Origin: Bacillota bacterium
GTDB taxonomy: Bacteria > Bacillota > Bacilli > Alicyclobacillales > SLC66
DNA: 64,000 nucleotides
Assembly: GCA_021821085.1 (NCBI GenBank)
Contig: JAKACV010000002.1
Span: 48,218 to 112,217 of the forward strand
Direction: 5' to 3'
A program made the position numbers and the translations under genes. The notes beneath the pieces were generated by a model. The model made no database searches and was not told the origin of the DNA. It worked only from the letters and a program-made list of their open reading frames with translations. Shown piece after piece: positions 51,381 to 60,017 of this stretch (position 1 is the first letter of the stretch; the number at the start of each line of letters is the position of its first letter).

Positions 51381-52927
51381 TGGAAGATGTGTTGTTACTG
51401 ATCGTTGTGATTCCACTCATTGCTGGATTATTTGTCCTGGCCATGCCTGCTCGTTCACATGGTGTCATTCGCGCCATCGGATTGATCGGCGCACTGATCC
51501 CTGCTTGCTTTGCGCTAGCCGCCTATCTTGCCTTTGATCAGCGGCAGATCAATCTTCAGTTTCCTTTTACGACGACGTGGATGTCGATTGCCAATGCGTA
51601 CAACTCGCTGACCTTACACATCAATCTTGGCTTTGGCGTCGATGGGATTTCAATGCCGCTTGTGATGCTTGTGGGCGTCGTCAGTACTTTGACGATGATT
51701 CGCAGTTTTAAAGTCACTGAGCGCGTAAAAAGCCACTATTTTTGGCTGCTGTTTTTAACGATGGGGATGTACGGAGTATTTGCCGCATCAGGCATCTTCA
51801 CCTTCTTTTTCTTCCTTGAATCGACGCTTGTAGCAGGCTACCTTCTGATCAATATTTGGGGTGGGGAAAAGCGCCACTACGCTGCAACGAAGTTTTTGAT
51901 TTATCGGGGTCTGGCGAGTGTCGTGTTGCTGGCAGGGCTCATTGGACTTGCCTATGTCTATGCGTCTACCGCGCAAGCAGCAAGCAACAGTGTTTTTATT
52001 CCAAATGCACCTAACTTCTTGACATTCTCCATCTCGCAACTCCTGACAGAAGCGCAGTTGATTCACATTCCTGCGGCCTCACAGGACGTGCTGTTTCTCG
52101 TATTCCTTCTCGCTGTACTCATGGAGGAAGCGTTTGTACCCTTTCACACGTGGCTGCCTGATACGCATGAACAAAGCGATACGGGCACCAACATGATGAT
52201 TGGCGGCGCGCTCATGAAAATCGGCTTGTATGTGATGTTGCGTTTTGCCGTGTCCATGCTGCCGCTTGGTCTCGCGCATTATGCAACATGGCTCGCTGTG
52301 CTTGGGCTGGTCAGTATCCTTTACGGGGCCATCGTCGCTATCGCATCCAAAGATTGGCGCCGGCTCATCGCCTTCTCGAGTATCAGCCATATGGGTCTCG
52401 TTTTACTCGCCATTGGCTCCATGCAAGAGATCGGCATTCAAGGAGCCGTCTTTATGCTTGTGTCGTCAGGACTTTTGACTGCACTTCTGTTTTTCACCGT
52501 TGGTGCGCAAGCCGACCGAACGGGAACATATAAGATTGAAAATCTCGGCGGACTCTCCAAGTCCTTGCCTGTGATCTCAGGTGTCATGCTAGTCGCAGCG
52601 CTTGGCTCGGTTGGACTACCCGGTCTCAGTGGATTTATCAGTGAGTTTTCACTGTTTGTCGGTGGATTTGCAGCCTTTCCGACACTCTCCGCGCTGGCAT
52701 CACTCAGCATGATCCTGGCAGCCTTTTACCTGCTCTGGGCGATGCAGCGTACGACGTTTGGTCCGGCGAATCAAGCCCTGCCAGATATGGTAGATGCGGA
52801 TGTGATCGAGTATGTACCCATGGTCATCTTAGTCGCCCTTGTCGTGCTGCTCGGAGTGTTTCCAGGAGTACTTGGCGACGTGGTGCACGGGACTGCGCAG
52901 GCGATCGCGGCAAGGATAGGGGGTTAG
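51380..52927 (+). CDS. nuoM: NADH-quinone oxidoreductase subunit M
   Basis: Second antiporter-like pump, 515 residues. FFFLESTLVAGYLLINIWGG (E of the pump site), PFHTWLPDTHEQSDTGTNMM region and DWRRLIAFSSISHMGLVLL define NuoM. ATG 51380 overlaps the nuoL stop (TGATG). Confidence 0.96.
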   Translation: MEDVLLLIVVIPLIAGLFVLAMPARSHGVIRAIGLIGALIPACFALAAYLAFDQRQINLQFPFTTTWMSIANAYNSLTLHINLGFGVDGISMPLVMLVGVVSTLTMIRSFKVTERVKSHYFWLLFLTMGMYGVFAASGIFTFFFFLESTLVAGYLLINIWGGEKRHYAATKFLIYRGLASVVLLAGLIGLAYVYASTAQAASNSVFIPNAPNFLTFSISQLLTEAQLIHIPAASQDVLFLVFLLAVLMEEAFVPFHTWLPDTHEQSDTGTNMMIGGALMKIGLYVMLRFAVSMLPLGLAHYATWLAVLGLVSILYGAIVAIASKDWRRLIAFSSISHMGLVLLAIGSMQEIGIQGAVFMLVSSGLLTALLFFTVGAQADRTGTYKIENLGGLSKSLPVISGVMLVAALGSVGLPGLSGFISEFSLFVGGFAAFPTLSALASLSMILAAFYLLWAMQRTTFGPANQALPDMVDADVIEYVPMVILVALVVLLGVFPGVLGDVVHGTAQAIAARIGG

Positions 52928-52933
52928 AAGGGC

Positions 52934-54418
52934 GTGGGAACTACGATGCATTTGTTATCCTTTAGCGATATCTGGCGCAGTATGGGCCCGGAAGTGATCG
53001 TCATCGGCGGCGCCTTCCTCATCATGCTGATCGAGTTGCTGTTGCCACAAAATAAACGCCATATCGTGCCATGGCTTGCCGTGATCGATGTCATCATCGC
53101 GACATTTCTGATCATTTCACGGTTTGGCGGAGGTATTCTCGTCTATTCAAGCGCTGATTATGTCGTCGATGGCTTTAGTAGTCTCTTTAAAATCTTGATT
53201 TTGCTCAGTACATTTTTTGTAATCTTGCTCGCGATCGTCGAACAGCGCAAACATAAGTTGCCCTATGAATACTCATATTTGCTTCTTTTTGCATCAGGTG
53301 GCGCCATGATTATTACGTCTGGCATCGATCTTGTCCTGTTGTACGTAGGGCTTGAGTTGTTATCCATTGCCACGTATATCCTCGTTGCGCTCAATCGCAA
53401 AGATGGGCGTTCTGCAGAAGGTGGGCTAAAGTATCTCATCGTGGGGTCGATTGCTTCGGCAACCATCCTGTATGGACTGAGTTTTCTATACGGTGTCGCG
53501 GGATCGACGAACCTTGGGCAAATTGCAGTCGCTCTCCAGAATGCCTGGACGAGTGATAGTGCGATTCTATTTGTCTCTTTCGGTCTCATTCTCGCGGGTA
53601 TTGCAGTCAAGATCTCGGTGGTGCCTTTTCACCTCTGGACGCCAGATGTATTCGAGGGTGCGCCAACACCTGTCACCGCATATCTGGCTGTCATCTCCAA
53701 AGCGGCCGTTCTCGCATTTATGTTGCGTATATTGATCTTTGCCTTTGGTCAAAAGTATCAAGATTGGTGGCTTTTGATTGCGTGGCTGTCTGTGATTACG
53801 ATGGTGGTCGGGAACTTCGGCGCACTGGCCCAAGGCAACGTGAAGCGGCTGCTCGCTTATTCGAGCATTGGTCAGGTAGGGTATCTCATTATGCCATTTG
53901 CGGCCATTGGACAATCGCAAAATGTATCCAATATGTGGCAAGCTCTATCTTCGATGATGTTCTATCTATTCGCCTATGCCTTGATGACCATTGGCGCCTT
54001 TGCCGTCTTGTCAAAAGTTGCACAAACACGAGGTTCCGAGCAGGTGGATGCATTTGCAGGACTCTATAAACGCAACCCGTGGCTCGCGGTGATGATGACC
54101 ATCTTTCTCTTATCGCTTGCTGGACTTCCGCTCACAGGCGGTTTCTTTGGAAAGTTTATGATCTTCCTTGTGGCGTTTAATGCAGGACAGTACTGGCTTG
54201 GCGTGGTGCTCTTTGCCACCTCAGCCGTCGCATTTTATTATTATTTTGGCATCTTAAAGGCCATGTTCGTGCTTGAACCAGTCGGCGATGAAGAACCGAT
54301 TCGAGCAGGCGGGCTGCTACAGGTAATCGTGGGCCTTTGCGCACTTGGGACACTGTATCTCGGATTGATTCCAGGGCCGTTTTTAACTGTACTAAATAAC
54401 GTCCACTGGTTTGGCTGA
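52934..54418 (+). CDS. nuoN: NADH-quinone oxidoreductase subunit N
   Basis: Third antiporter-like pump, 494 residues. LYVGLELLSIATYILVAL (pump glutamate), VPFHLWTPDVFEGAPTPVTA and GNVKRLLAYSSIGQVGY are the expected motifs. Start GTG 52934 or ATG 52946. Last nuo gene; E, F and G are absent both within and around the operon. Confidence 0.95.
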   Translation: MGTTMHLLSFSDIWRSMGPEVIVIGGAFLIMLIELLLPQNKRHIVPWLAVIDVIIATFLIISRFGGGILVYSSADYVVDGFSSLFKILILLSTFFVILLAIVEQRKHKLPYEYSYLLLFASGGAMIITSGIDLVLLYVGLELLSIATYILVALNRKDGRSAEGGLKYLIVGSIASATILYGLSFLYGVAGSTNLGQIAVALQNAWTSDSAILFVSFGLILAGIAVKISVVPFHLWTPDVFEGAPTPVTAYLAVISKAAVLAFMLRILIFAFGQKYQDWWLLIAWLSVITMVVGNFGALAQGNVKRLLAYSSIGQVGYLIMPFAAIGQSQNVSNMWQALSSMMFYLFAYALMTIGAFAVLSKVAQTRGSEQVDAFAGLYKRNPWLAVMMTIFLLSLAGLPLTGGFFGKFMIFLVAFNAGQYWLGVVLFATSAVAFYYYFGILKAMFVLEPVGDEEPIRAGGLLQVIVGLCALGTLYLGLIPGPFLTVLNNVHWFG

Positions 54419-54458
54419 TCCCACAAACATGCTACAATATAAGCCATGATGACATGGC
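54411..54458 (+). promoter_or_regulatory. Candidate promoter with palindromic operator before the third acyl-CoA dehydrogenase
   Basis: TTGGCT (54411), 16 bases, TACAAT (54433-54438), followed at 54443-54458 by the perfect palindrome GCCATG-ATGA-CATGGC. A 6+4+6 palindrome just after a -10 could hold a repressor. The same symmetry occurs before thiolase 1, with a different sequence. Confidence 0.4.
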
Positions 54459-54473
54459 GTAGGAAAAGACGTG

Positions 54474-54501
54474 AAGACCCGCCTTGTGCGGGTCTTTTTT
54501 T
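54474..54501 (+). terminator. Terminator between nuoN and the acyl-CoA dehydrogenase gene
   Basis: AAGACCCGC and GCGGGTCTT pair perfectly around CTTGT and are followed by seven or more T's. It ends the nuo transcript. Because it lies after the candidate promoter at 54411-54438 and before the next gene, it could also attenuate that gene. Confidence 0.88.
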
Positions 54502-54527
54502 GCCAAACTGGTGAGGAGGCAGATGCG

Positions 54528-55697
54528 ATGCAGGCGCGAATTCGAGATGCAGCAGACAAGGAACTCATCACTTGGGTAGGAACGCTTGCAGATGAATTGG
54601 CGAAAAAAGCGGAGCAGTATGACCGAGACGGGTTGTTTGTCGGCGAGCAGATTGCCTATTTGCAGCGTGCCGGATACGGCGGTCTTACGGCACCGAAAAA
54701 GTACGGCGGCAGAGGATGCGATTTATATCAACTTCTCCTTGCCCAAGAGCGCATGGCGCATGGCGATCCCTCTGCGGCGCTCGTCATGGGATGGCACCTC
54801 GGGATTACGTATAGCCTTTCGCTTACAGACGCATGGCCAGAGGAGTTGTATGCCAAATTTTGCCGCGACGCTGTAAAAGGTGCGGCGCTTGTGAACGCCT
54901 GTGGAACAGAACCAGATAGCGGGAGTCCCAGCCGCGGTGGTCGTCCGGCAACGACTGCCACACGCGTCGACGGGGGGTTTCACATCACTGGGGCCAAGAC
55001 TTGGGCGACAGGAAGTCCTGCCATCACGCACATTCTTGTGACAGCCTTTGTCACAGAGGAGGATCGGGTCGGGGAATTTCTCGTGCACCAGGGTGCTGCA
55101 GGACTTCGCATGGAGCCCTCGTGGAATAGTATGGCGATGCGTGGAAGTGGCAGTCATACCCTTGTGTTAGAGGATGTATTCGTACCAGATGAAGCGCTGC
55201 TTGATCTAGTGATGCCAGGGCAAAGGACAAAGCGCAGCGGAGACGCTTCCGGGTGGTTGCTGCACATTCCAGCGACGTATCTTGGAGTAGCCAATGCGGC
55301 ATGCGATTATACGATCGACTTTGTCAAACAGTACACGCCAAGCAGTCTCGGGCAACCGATTGCCACTGTGCCACACGTGCGCGAGAAAATCGGTAGACTA
55401 GAAGCACAGCGTCATGTTGCAGAGATGGTGCTGCTATCGACAGCACGCCGCTACGATGAGGCGACGACATCAGAAGAAAGGCGCGCGATGCGAGAAGATC
55501 TGTCTCTCGCAAAATACGCTGTGACAAATGCCGCAGTGGAGATGGTGGACCTTGCGATGCGCACAGTGGGCGGACAAAGTATCTTGCGTTCGCACCCCCT
55601 TGAACGCTTCTATCGCGATGTTCGCGCTGGGTTGCACAATCCGCCGATGGACGATGTGACACTGCGGATCTTGTCCGATCGAGCGCTCGGGAAATAA
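54528..55697 (+). CDS. Acyl-CoA dehydrogenase family protein (DszC-like branch)
   Basis: FAD-type acyl-CoA dehydrogenase of 389 residues, from ATG 54528 behind GAGGAGG; the track start 54471 lies in the terminator. It is more divergent than the pair at 7-9 kb: ACGTEPDSGSPSRGG replaces the LTEPNAGSDA loop, and the C-terminus reads MRTVGGQSILRSHPLERFYRDVRAGLHNPP (quoted in part), with no IYEGTN glutamate. Relatives with this ending include flavin-dependent monooxygenases and hydroxylases as well as dehydrogenases. The reaction is therefore open. Confidence 0.8.
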   Translation: MQARIRDAADKELITWVGTLADELAKKAEQYDRDGLFVGEQIAYLQRAGYGGLTAPKKYGGRGCDLYQLLLAQERMAHGDPSAALVMGWHLGITYSLSLTDAWPEELYAKFCRDAVKGAALVNACGTEPDSGSPSRGGRPATTATRVDGGFHITGAKTWATGSPAITHILVTAFVTEEDRVGEFLVHQGAAGLRMEPSWNSMAMRGSGSHTLVLEDVFVPDEALLDLVMPGQRTKRSGDASGWLLHIPATYLGVANAACDYTIDFVKQYTPSSLGQPIATVPHVREKIGRLEAQRHVAEMVLLSTARRYDEATTSEERRAMREDLSLAKYAVTNAAVEMVDLAMRTVGGQSILRSHPLERFYRDVRAGLHNPPMDDVTLRILSDRALGK

Positions 55698-55756
55698 TTT
55701 GCGACAAAAACAAATCTCGTACGTCGAATACTATAGAATGAAGTGAGGTTAAGCCA

Positions 55757-55996
55757 GTGGGGATTTTCTCAAACCTATCATTTCGCGTTCAAGGTACAGT
55801 GACCATTGGCGGGCTTTTACTTGGAACTCTACTTGCATGGTATGCGCTTGGAGCCGTGCGGTGGGATGTGTTTTTGAAAAAAGCAGATTCCCCCGCCGCA
55901 AGTCTACTACGCCTCCTGCTCGCCATTTTGATTGGCACAGGAATCGCTGGCTTCGTTGTTCAATATGTAACAGGTGCGTCCATGATGCGCAGTTAA
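55757..55996 (+). CDS. ywzB: DUF1146 membrane protein, YwzB-like
   Basis: 79 residues with two hydrophobic helices (GTVTIGGLLLGTLLAWYALGA and LLRLLLAILIGTGIAGFVVQYV, quoted in part). Size, topology and the position ahead of ywmB and murA match YwzB of B. subtilis, a family of unknown role. In B. subtilis it follows atpC directly; here nuo and an acyl-CoA dehydrogenase lie between. GTG 55757 has AAGTGAGG upstream. Confidence 0.85.
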   Translation: MGIFSNLSFRVQGTVTIGGLLLGTLLAWYALGAVRWDVFLKKADSPAASLLRLLLAILIGTGIAGFVVQYVTGASMMRS

Positions 55997-56089
55997 TGTG
56001 AGCAGCTAATTCTCATAGTCTAGTATAAAACTCGCATCTCCCTGTCAATACTGCATAGCATCACATACGATGCATGGGGGATGCGAGAG

Positions 56090-56869
56090 ATGAAAAAACT
56101 AGTGCTATTGGGACTTGCGACAGTAGCTGTGATGTCCTTTTCAGTAGGTCAGACGTTTGCTCACGCGATGCATAAGCCTGCGGTCAATGACACGCCGCAG
56201 TTCGTCGAGCGCGCGTTTGCAGCGACACATGCGCACATGACAGGTTTTGAAGTACATGATTGGACAACGTTACATAACAAGTTCTATCCTGTCTCGACAC
56301 TTGTCACAGAAGCAAAAAAAGTTGCATTGCAACTTGGCATGACGCACATGCACTTATACACACATCAGGATGCGATTGACCATGTTGCACAGTGGTCTGG
56401 TACCGTAAACTTTGGCTCACATGCCAAAAACGTGACGACGACAGTGGAAATGGCAAGTCTGACGTTTCCACACGCGCCTGCGCAAACGGTCATGATCTTA
56501 CGGTATTTAGGTTCCACAAGCGAGGAGCAGGCGTTTGCAACAGCCTATGTGCGACTGGACCATACGGCAACAGTTGCGGGCGGAGTGCCCAAAGTGAATG
56601 GTACACTTTTTGGCAATGTGCCGGGATTGCAAGATATACATGCGCGTGCTATGCAAATTGCTGCGGCGTATCGGGCAGTTGCTGCGACACCATCGCAAAC
56701 GATGACGTATCGATATACCACGAGCATTGCGGGATTTGGAGCAGCCTCTGTCCCAAACCTGGTAGCCGGTCAACAATTGGTCGATTTGCAAGTAGCGATG
56801 CATGAAAATAGTTTTACACATAACACGAGGGTACTTGTGGGAAGCCCGATTATCACGTTAGAATACTAA
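56090..56869 (+). CDS. ywmB: YwmB-like exported protein
   Basis: 259 residues with a signal peptide ([19 protein letters not shown], cleavage after TFAHA). YwmB proteins have a TATA-box-binding-like fold and stand before murA in Bacilli; no function is established. Central region [19 protein letters not shown] is histidine-rich. I chose ATG 56090 rather than 56081 because the signal peptide begins there. Assignment rests on position, size and export signal. Confidence 0.72.
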   Translation: MKKLVLLGLATVAVMSFSVGQTFAHAMHKPAVNDTPQFVERAFAATHAHMTGFEVHDWTTLHNKFYPVSTLVTEAKKVALQLGMTHMHLYTHQDAIDHVAQWSGTVNFGSHAKNVTTTVEMASLTFPHAPAQTVMILRYLGSTSEEQAFATAYVRLDHTATVAGGVPKVNGTLFGNVPGLQDIHARAMQIAAAYRAVAATPSQTMTYRYTTSIAGFGAASVPNLVAGQQLVDLQVAMHENSFTHNTRVLVGSPIITLEY

Positions 56870-56936
56870 TATTACGTGTGGACAAAAGCAGAGGAAAAGA
56901 ATGTTCGCACGCGATCGCCTATGGGGGTTACGAAGA

Positions 56937-58229
56937 GTGGCTACAATCAAGATAACCGGGGGCAAACGCCTCATGGGGACGGTTCGGGTAGATGGTGCAA
57001 AAAATGCAGTGCTCCCGATTATGGCAGCATCTTTACTTGCTGCAACGGGAGAGACCCTTATCGAGGATGTACCGTATTTGACCGATATTCAAAACTTGGC
57101 GGACGTTGTCAAAAGTCTTGGAGCAAAAGCGGAGCTTTCGCCAGATGGGAGATTGCGCCTCGGAGCGGAGCGCATTGTCACGACGACCGCGCCGTATGAA
57201 CTCGTGCGCAAGATGCGAGCTTCGTTTTGGGTTGCAGGTCCGTTACTTGCCCGAGTTGGGCATTTTCGCGTTCCGCTTCCCGGCGGATGCAATATTGGAG
57301 AGCGGCCAGTTGATCAACATATAAAAGGATTCGAAGCATTAGGTGCGCGCGTTACAATAGAACACGGATATGTGGAAGGGTTTGTAGACGGGCGTCTGCG
57401 TGGAAGCCGCGTCTATTTTGATGTGGTGAGCGTCGGAGCTACGATCAACACGATGATGGCGGCCACTCTTGCAGAAGGGCAAACGATCATTGAGAACGCG
57501 GCAAAGGAACCGGAGATTGTGGATGTCGCAAACTACTTGAACGCGATGGGCGCAAAAGTTCGTGGCGCAGGCACAGATGTGATTCGCATCTACGGTGTCA
57601 AGCAGTTGCATGGTGCGATGCATACAGTGATCCCTGACCGGATCGAAGCAGGAACATATATGCTCGCTGCGGCGATTACGCGCGGAGATGTGTTCATTGA
57701 AGGGGCCATTTACAATCACCTGAGCCCACTGTGCGCGAAGTTGCGTGAAGCTGGCGTGACGATTGAAGATGACATTCGCGGAATTCGCGTGCGCGTAGAT
57801 GGGCCGTTGCATCCGATCGATGTAAAGACACTACCGCATCCCGGATTTCCCACCGATCTTCAGGCGCAGATTCTCACCTTCTTAGCGACCGTGGACGGGG
57901 TGAGCATTATTACGGAGACGCTATTTGAGAATCGCTTTTTACATGTTGCAGAATTGCGGCGCATGGGTGTCGAGGTGAAGGTGGAAGGGCGCAGCGCGAT
58001 CATTGAAGGTGGCGTACCGCTAACTGGTGCAAAAGTGAACGCGACCGATCTTCGTGCAGGGGCTGCGCTTGTCTTGGCCGGGCTTATGGCGGAAGGGGAG
58101 ACGATCGTCACCGGTCTGGATCACATTGACCGCGGGTATAGTGACCTCGTTGGGAAGTTGCGAATTCTTGGTGCAGATCTGGTTCGTACAGATGCACGAC
58201 CGCCGCTCCATCTTGTGAAAGCGAATTAA
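56937..58229 (+). CDS. murA: UDP-N-acetylglucosamine 1-carboxyvinyltransferase
   Basis: First committed step of peptidoglycan synthesis: transfers enolpyruvate from PEP to UDP-GlcNAc. The fosfomycin-target cysteine is in [14 protein letters not shown] (about residue 117). N-terminus [22 protein letters not shown] is canonical. GTG 56937 gives 430 residues and the usual N-terminus; ATG 56901 (GAGGAAAAG upstream) would add 12 residues and cannot be excluded. Confidence 0.95.
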   Translation: MATIKITGGKRLMGTVRVDGAKNAVLPIMAASLLAATGETLIEDVPYLTDIQNLADVVKSLGAKAELSPDGRLRLGAERIVTTTAPYELVRKMRASFWVAGPLLARVGHFRVPLPGGCNIGERPVDQHIKGFEALGARVTIEHGYVEGFVDGRLRGSRVYFDVVSVGATINTMMAATLAEGQTIIENAAKEPEIVDVANYLNAMGAKVRGAGTDVIRIYGVKQLHGAMHTVIPDRIEAGTYMLAAAITRGDVFIEGAIYNHLSPLCAKLREAGVTIEDDIRGIRVRVDGPLHPIDVKTLPHPGFPTDLQAQILTFLATVDGVSIITETLFENRFLHVAELRRMGVEVKVEGRSAIIEGGVPLTGAKVNATDLRAGAALVLAGLMAEGETIVTGLDHIDRGYSDLVGKLRILGADLVRTDARPPLHLVKAN

Positions 58230-58271
58230 TGTGCGGTATTGGCTGAAGTGATGAGTGAGTCTCGCAAGAGC

Positions 58272-58312
58272 ACGCTGTAGATCGCAGATCAAGCGATTTA
58301 CAGCGTATTTTT
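58272..58312 (+). terminator. Terminator after murA
   Basis: ACGCTGTA and TACAGCGT enclose a second stem ATCGC/GCGAT, with ATTTTTAT after. It starts 43 bases after the murA stop. Confidence 0.82.
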
Positions 58313-58330
58313 ATGGGGATAGATTGAGAA

Positions 58331-58561
58331 ATGAAGGGCAACACTATGGCCAATAATAGAAAAAGGAGTGGAAACGCCATGGTGTGGTTTTCTGGAATGG
58401 TCACAAGTTATTGGGAAGCGGTCAAAAGAAGCGTGATTATGTCGGAACATCCAGAGTTTTATGAACTTGTCTACCCGAGTGCAGATCAGACGCAATCGAC
58501 TCTTGCAGATGGTTCAGAAGATGAAGGCATGCAAGTTTCCCCTTCACAACCCAGTAAATAG
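58331..58561 (+). CDS. Small ORF of unknown function in the spoIID position
   Basis: 76 residues in the track; two shorter starts exist, ATG 58346 and ATG 58379. The last has AAAAGGAG 10 bases upstream and gives 60 residues beginning MVWFSGMVTSYWEAVKRSV. The chain is amphipathic at the start and acidic and serine-rich at the end. I recognise no family. It sits between murA and spoIIQ, where B. subtilis has spoIID, but has no similarity to SpoIID. Whether it is expressed is uncertain. Confidence 0.5.
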   Translation: MKGNTMANNRKRSGNAMVWFSGMVTSYWEAVKRSVIMSEHPEFYELVYPSADQTQSTLADGSEDEGMQVSPSQPSK

Positions 58562-58590
58562 TATATTTTTTATCTATTCTTGCAAAAACT

Positions 58591-58621
58591 TGTTTAATGC
58601 TACCTCATTTTGGCGAGACTG
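58591..58621 (+). promoter_or_regulatory. Sigma-F-type promoter of spoIIQ
   Basis: TGTTTA, 15 bases, GGCGAGACTG, which matches the forespore -10 GGnnAnAnTR at every fixed position. The predicted start near 58628 leaves a leader of only about 13 bases. Confidence 0.65.
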
Positions 58622-58632
58622 CGAAATGAGGT
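58602..58632. repeat. Inverted repeat around the spoIIQ -10 and ribosome-binding site
   Basis: ACCTCATTT and AAATGAGGT are a perfect 9-bp inverted repeat. The sigma-F -10 lies in the gap and the spoIIQ Shine-Dalgarno (GAGGTGAT) in the right arm. A transcript from that promoter lacks the left arm, so an RNA hairpin hiding the site could form only in read-through RNA. Confidence 0.6.
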
Positions 58633-58640
58633 GATGAGCT

Positions 58641-59372
58641 ATGGATAAAGATGAACACAAGCAACCAAACGGCATTGAAAAAGACGAATCGATGCCAGAA
58701 CAGGGTGCCGAGGGGCAAGGAAAATGGAAAGCGTTTTTCGCAAAACGCTGGGCATTTCCCGCATTGTATTTGATGGCAGCGGCATTTATAATTGCCCTTA
58801 TGTATGGACAGGCACATCGCATTACGAACGTAGAGGGCAATAACTCTGCCACGCCAGCTGCGAACAGTAGTCAGACAGGCCAACCTAAAGCGGTTACCAC
58901 AGCGACTACGACGAGCTTTGTCTGGCCGATTGCTCCAGATACGACGGGGGCAAAGGTCGTTCGCGGATTCTTTGATGCAAACGCCAAAGGCGCGTCGCTA
59001 CAGGCACTCGCAGCAGATCTCGTCAGTTACAACAATAGTTATCAAGGATCTACTGGCGATGACATTGCGATGAGTGGACATAGCAAGACGTTTGGGGTTG
59101 TCGCAGCCGCCGCAGGCACAATCACAGATGTGCGCAACAGTCCTGTGATGGGATGGACGGTCGTCGTGAAGTCTGCGAATGGCTACATGGAAACCTATCA
59201 ATCACTTGGCACCGTAGATGTGAAGGAAGGGCAGCAGGTCACGCAAGGTCAGGATCTCGGCGCGAGCGGATACAACCAACGTGAAGCGAATCTTGGCAAC
59301 CATCTCTTCTTTGAAATAGAGAAAAACGGTGTGGCGATTGACCCTGGGACTGTTCTTCCAAAATCAATATAA
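58641..59372 (+). CDS. spoIIQ: Stage II sporulation protein Q
   Basis: Forespore membrane protein that pairs with SpoIIIAH to bridge forespore and mother cell. 243 residues: charged cytoplasmic N-terminus, one membrane helix (about residues 35-55, FPALYLMAAAFIIALMYG), a Ser/Thr-rich linker, and a LytM/M23-like domain (about 95-243) with ATFV-type FVWPIAP, GASLQALAADLVSYN, and NHLFFEIEKNG. The metal site is not kept: HxH is HLF and the HxxxD motif is HSKTF, so it is a non-catalytic fold. GAGGTGAT precedes ATG 58641. Confidence 0.9.
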   Translation: MDKDEHKQPNGIEKDESMPEQGAEGQGKWKAFFAKRWAFPALYLMAAAFIIALMYGQAHRITNVEGNNSATPAANSSQTGQPKAVTTATTTSFVWPIAPDTTGAKVVRGFFDANAKGASLQALAADLVSYNNSYQGSTGDDIAMSGHSKTFGVVAAAAGTITDVRNSPVMGWTVVVKSANGYMETYQSLGTVDVKEGQQVTQGQDLGASGYNQREANLGNHLFFEIEKNGVAIDPGTVLPKSI

Positions 59373-59423
59373 TAGAAGTAACTTTCCACGCATTGTCTAG
59401 CAAACAGAAAACATGAGAGCCCG

Positions 59424-59456
59424 AAGCTGCTTCGTAGAATGAAGCGGCTTTTTTCT
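59424..59456 (+). terminator. Terminator after spoIIQ
   Basis: AAGCTGCTTC and GAAGCGGCTT form a 10-bp stem with one T-G pair around GTAGAAT, followed by TTTTC. Confidence 0.8.
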
Positions 59457-59542
59457 ATGTTATCAAAAAGTGATGATAGAAGGAGTAAGGACGAGCAACA
59501 CAGTGATAAGTGCACCCCAATCCGTCAAATCGACGGAATATG

Positions 59543-59570
59543 GCATATGCTGTACACCCCCTCATATACT
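59543..59570 (+). promoter_or_regulatory. Sigma-E-type promoter of spoIIID
   Basis: GCATATG, 13 bases, CATATACT agrees with the mother-cell sigma-E consensus (KMATATT and CATACAMT) at six of seven and seven of eight positions, 36 bases before the spoIIID start. Known spoIIID genes are sigma-E dependent. Confidence 0.6.
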
Positions 59571-59605
59571 GTACCAGACTTGCGAAACATGGGGGAGGCG
59601 AGGGT

Positions 59606-59914
59606 GTGCACGACTACATCAAGGAGCGAACGCTCAAAATCGGCGAGTATATCGTCGAGACTCGCAACACCGTCCGTACGATTGCTCGCGAATTTGGCGT
59701 CTCCAAAAGCACCGTGCATAAAGACCTGACAGAGCGACTACCGGAAATTAACCCCGACCTCGCAAACCGCGTTAAGGAAATACTGGAATACCACAAGTCC
59801 ATTCGACATTTGCGCGGCGGTGAGGCAACAAAAGAAAAGTATAAAAAGGATGAACCACAGCGAAAAATCACGAAAAATCTTACCGTCGGGAGAGGATTTG
59901 GCGTTCGCATGTAG
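59606..59914 (+). CDS. spoIIID: Sporulation transcription regulator SpoIIID
   Basis: Mother-cell DNA-binding protein that switches sigma-E genes on or off and prepares for sigma-K. 102 residues from GTG 59606 (GAGGCGAGGG upstream); the track start 59510 covers the promoter. HTH: VRTIAREFGVSKSTVHKDL (about residues 22-40), then ERLPEINPDLANRVKEIL and HKSIRHLRGGEATKEKYK, nearly identical to B. subtilis. The tail KNLTVGRGFGVRM is longer than there. Confidence 0.96.
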   Translation: MHDYIKERTLKIGEYIVETRNTVRTIAREFGVSKSTVHKDLTERLPEINPDLANRVKEILEYHKSIRHLRGGEATKEKYKKDEPQRKITKNLTVGRGFGVRM

Positions 59915-60017
59915 AACTCAATTAGAAGCGTAATAGAAGAGGGAGAAAATCGCGAGTCGAGCCCTATTCCATGCCTAGGTGAATCCCTTCCCTAGTTTTC
60001 ACGTCAGAGAGGATTTT

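Noticed and set aside
54443-54501. Fluoride or preQ1 riboswitch in the short leader after nuoN
   Set aside because: The conserved loop bases of these classes are not present; a palindrome followed by a plain terminator explains the sequence.
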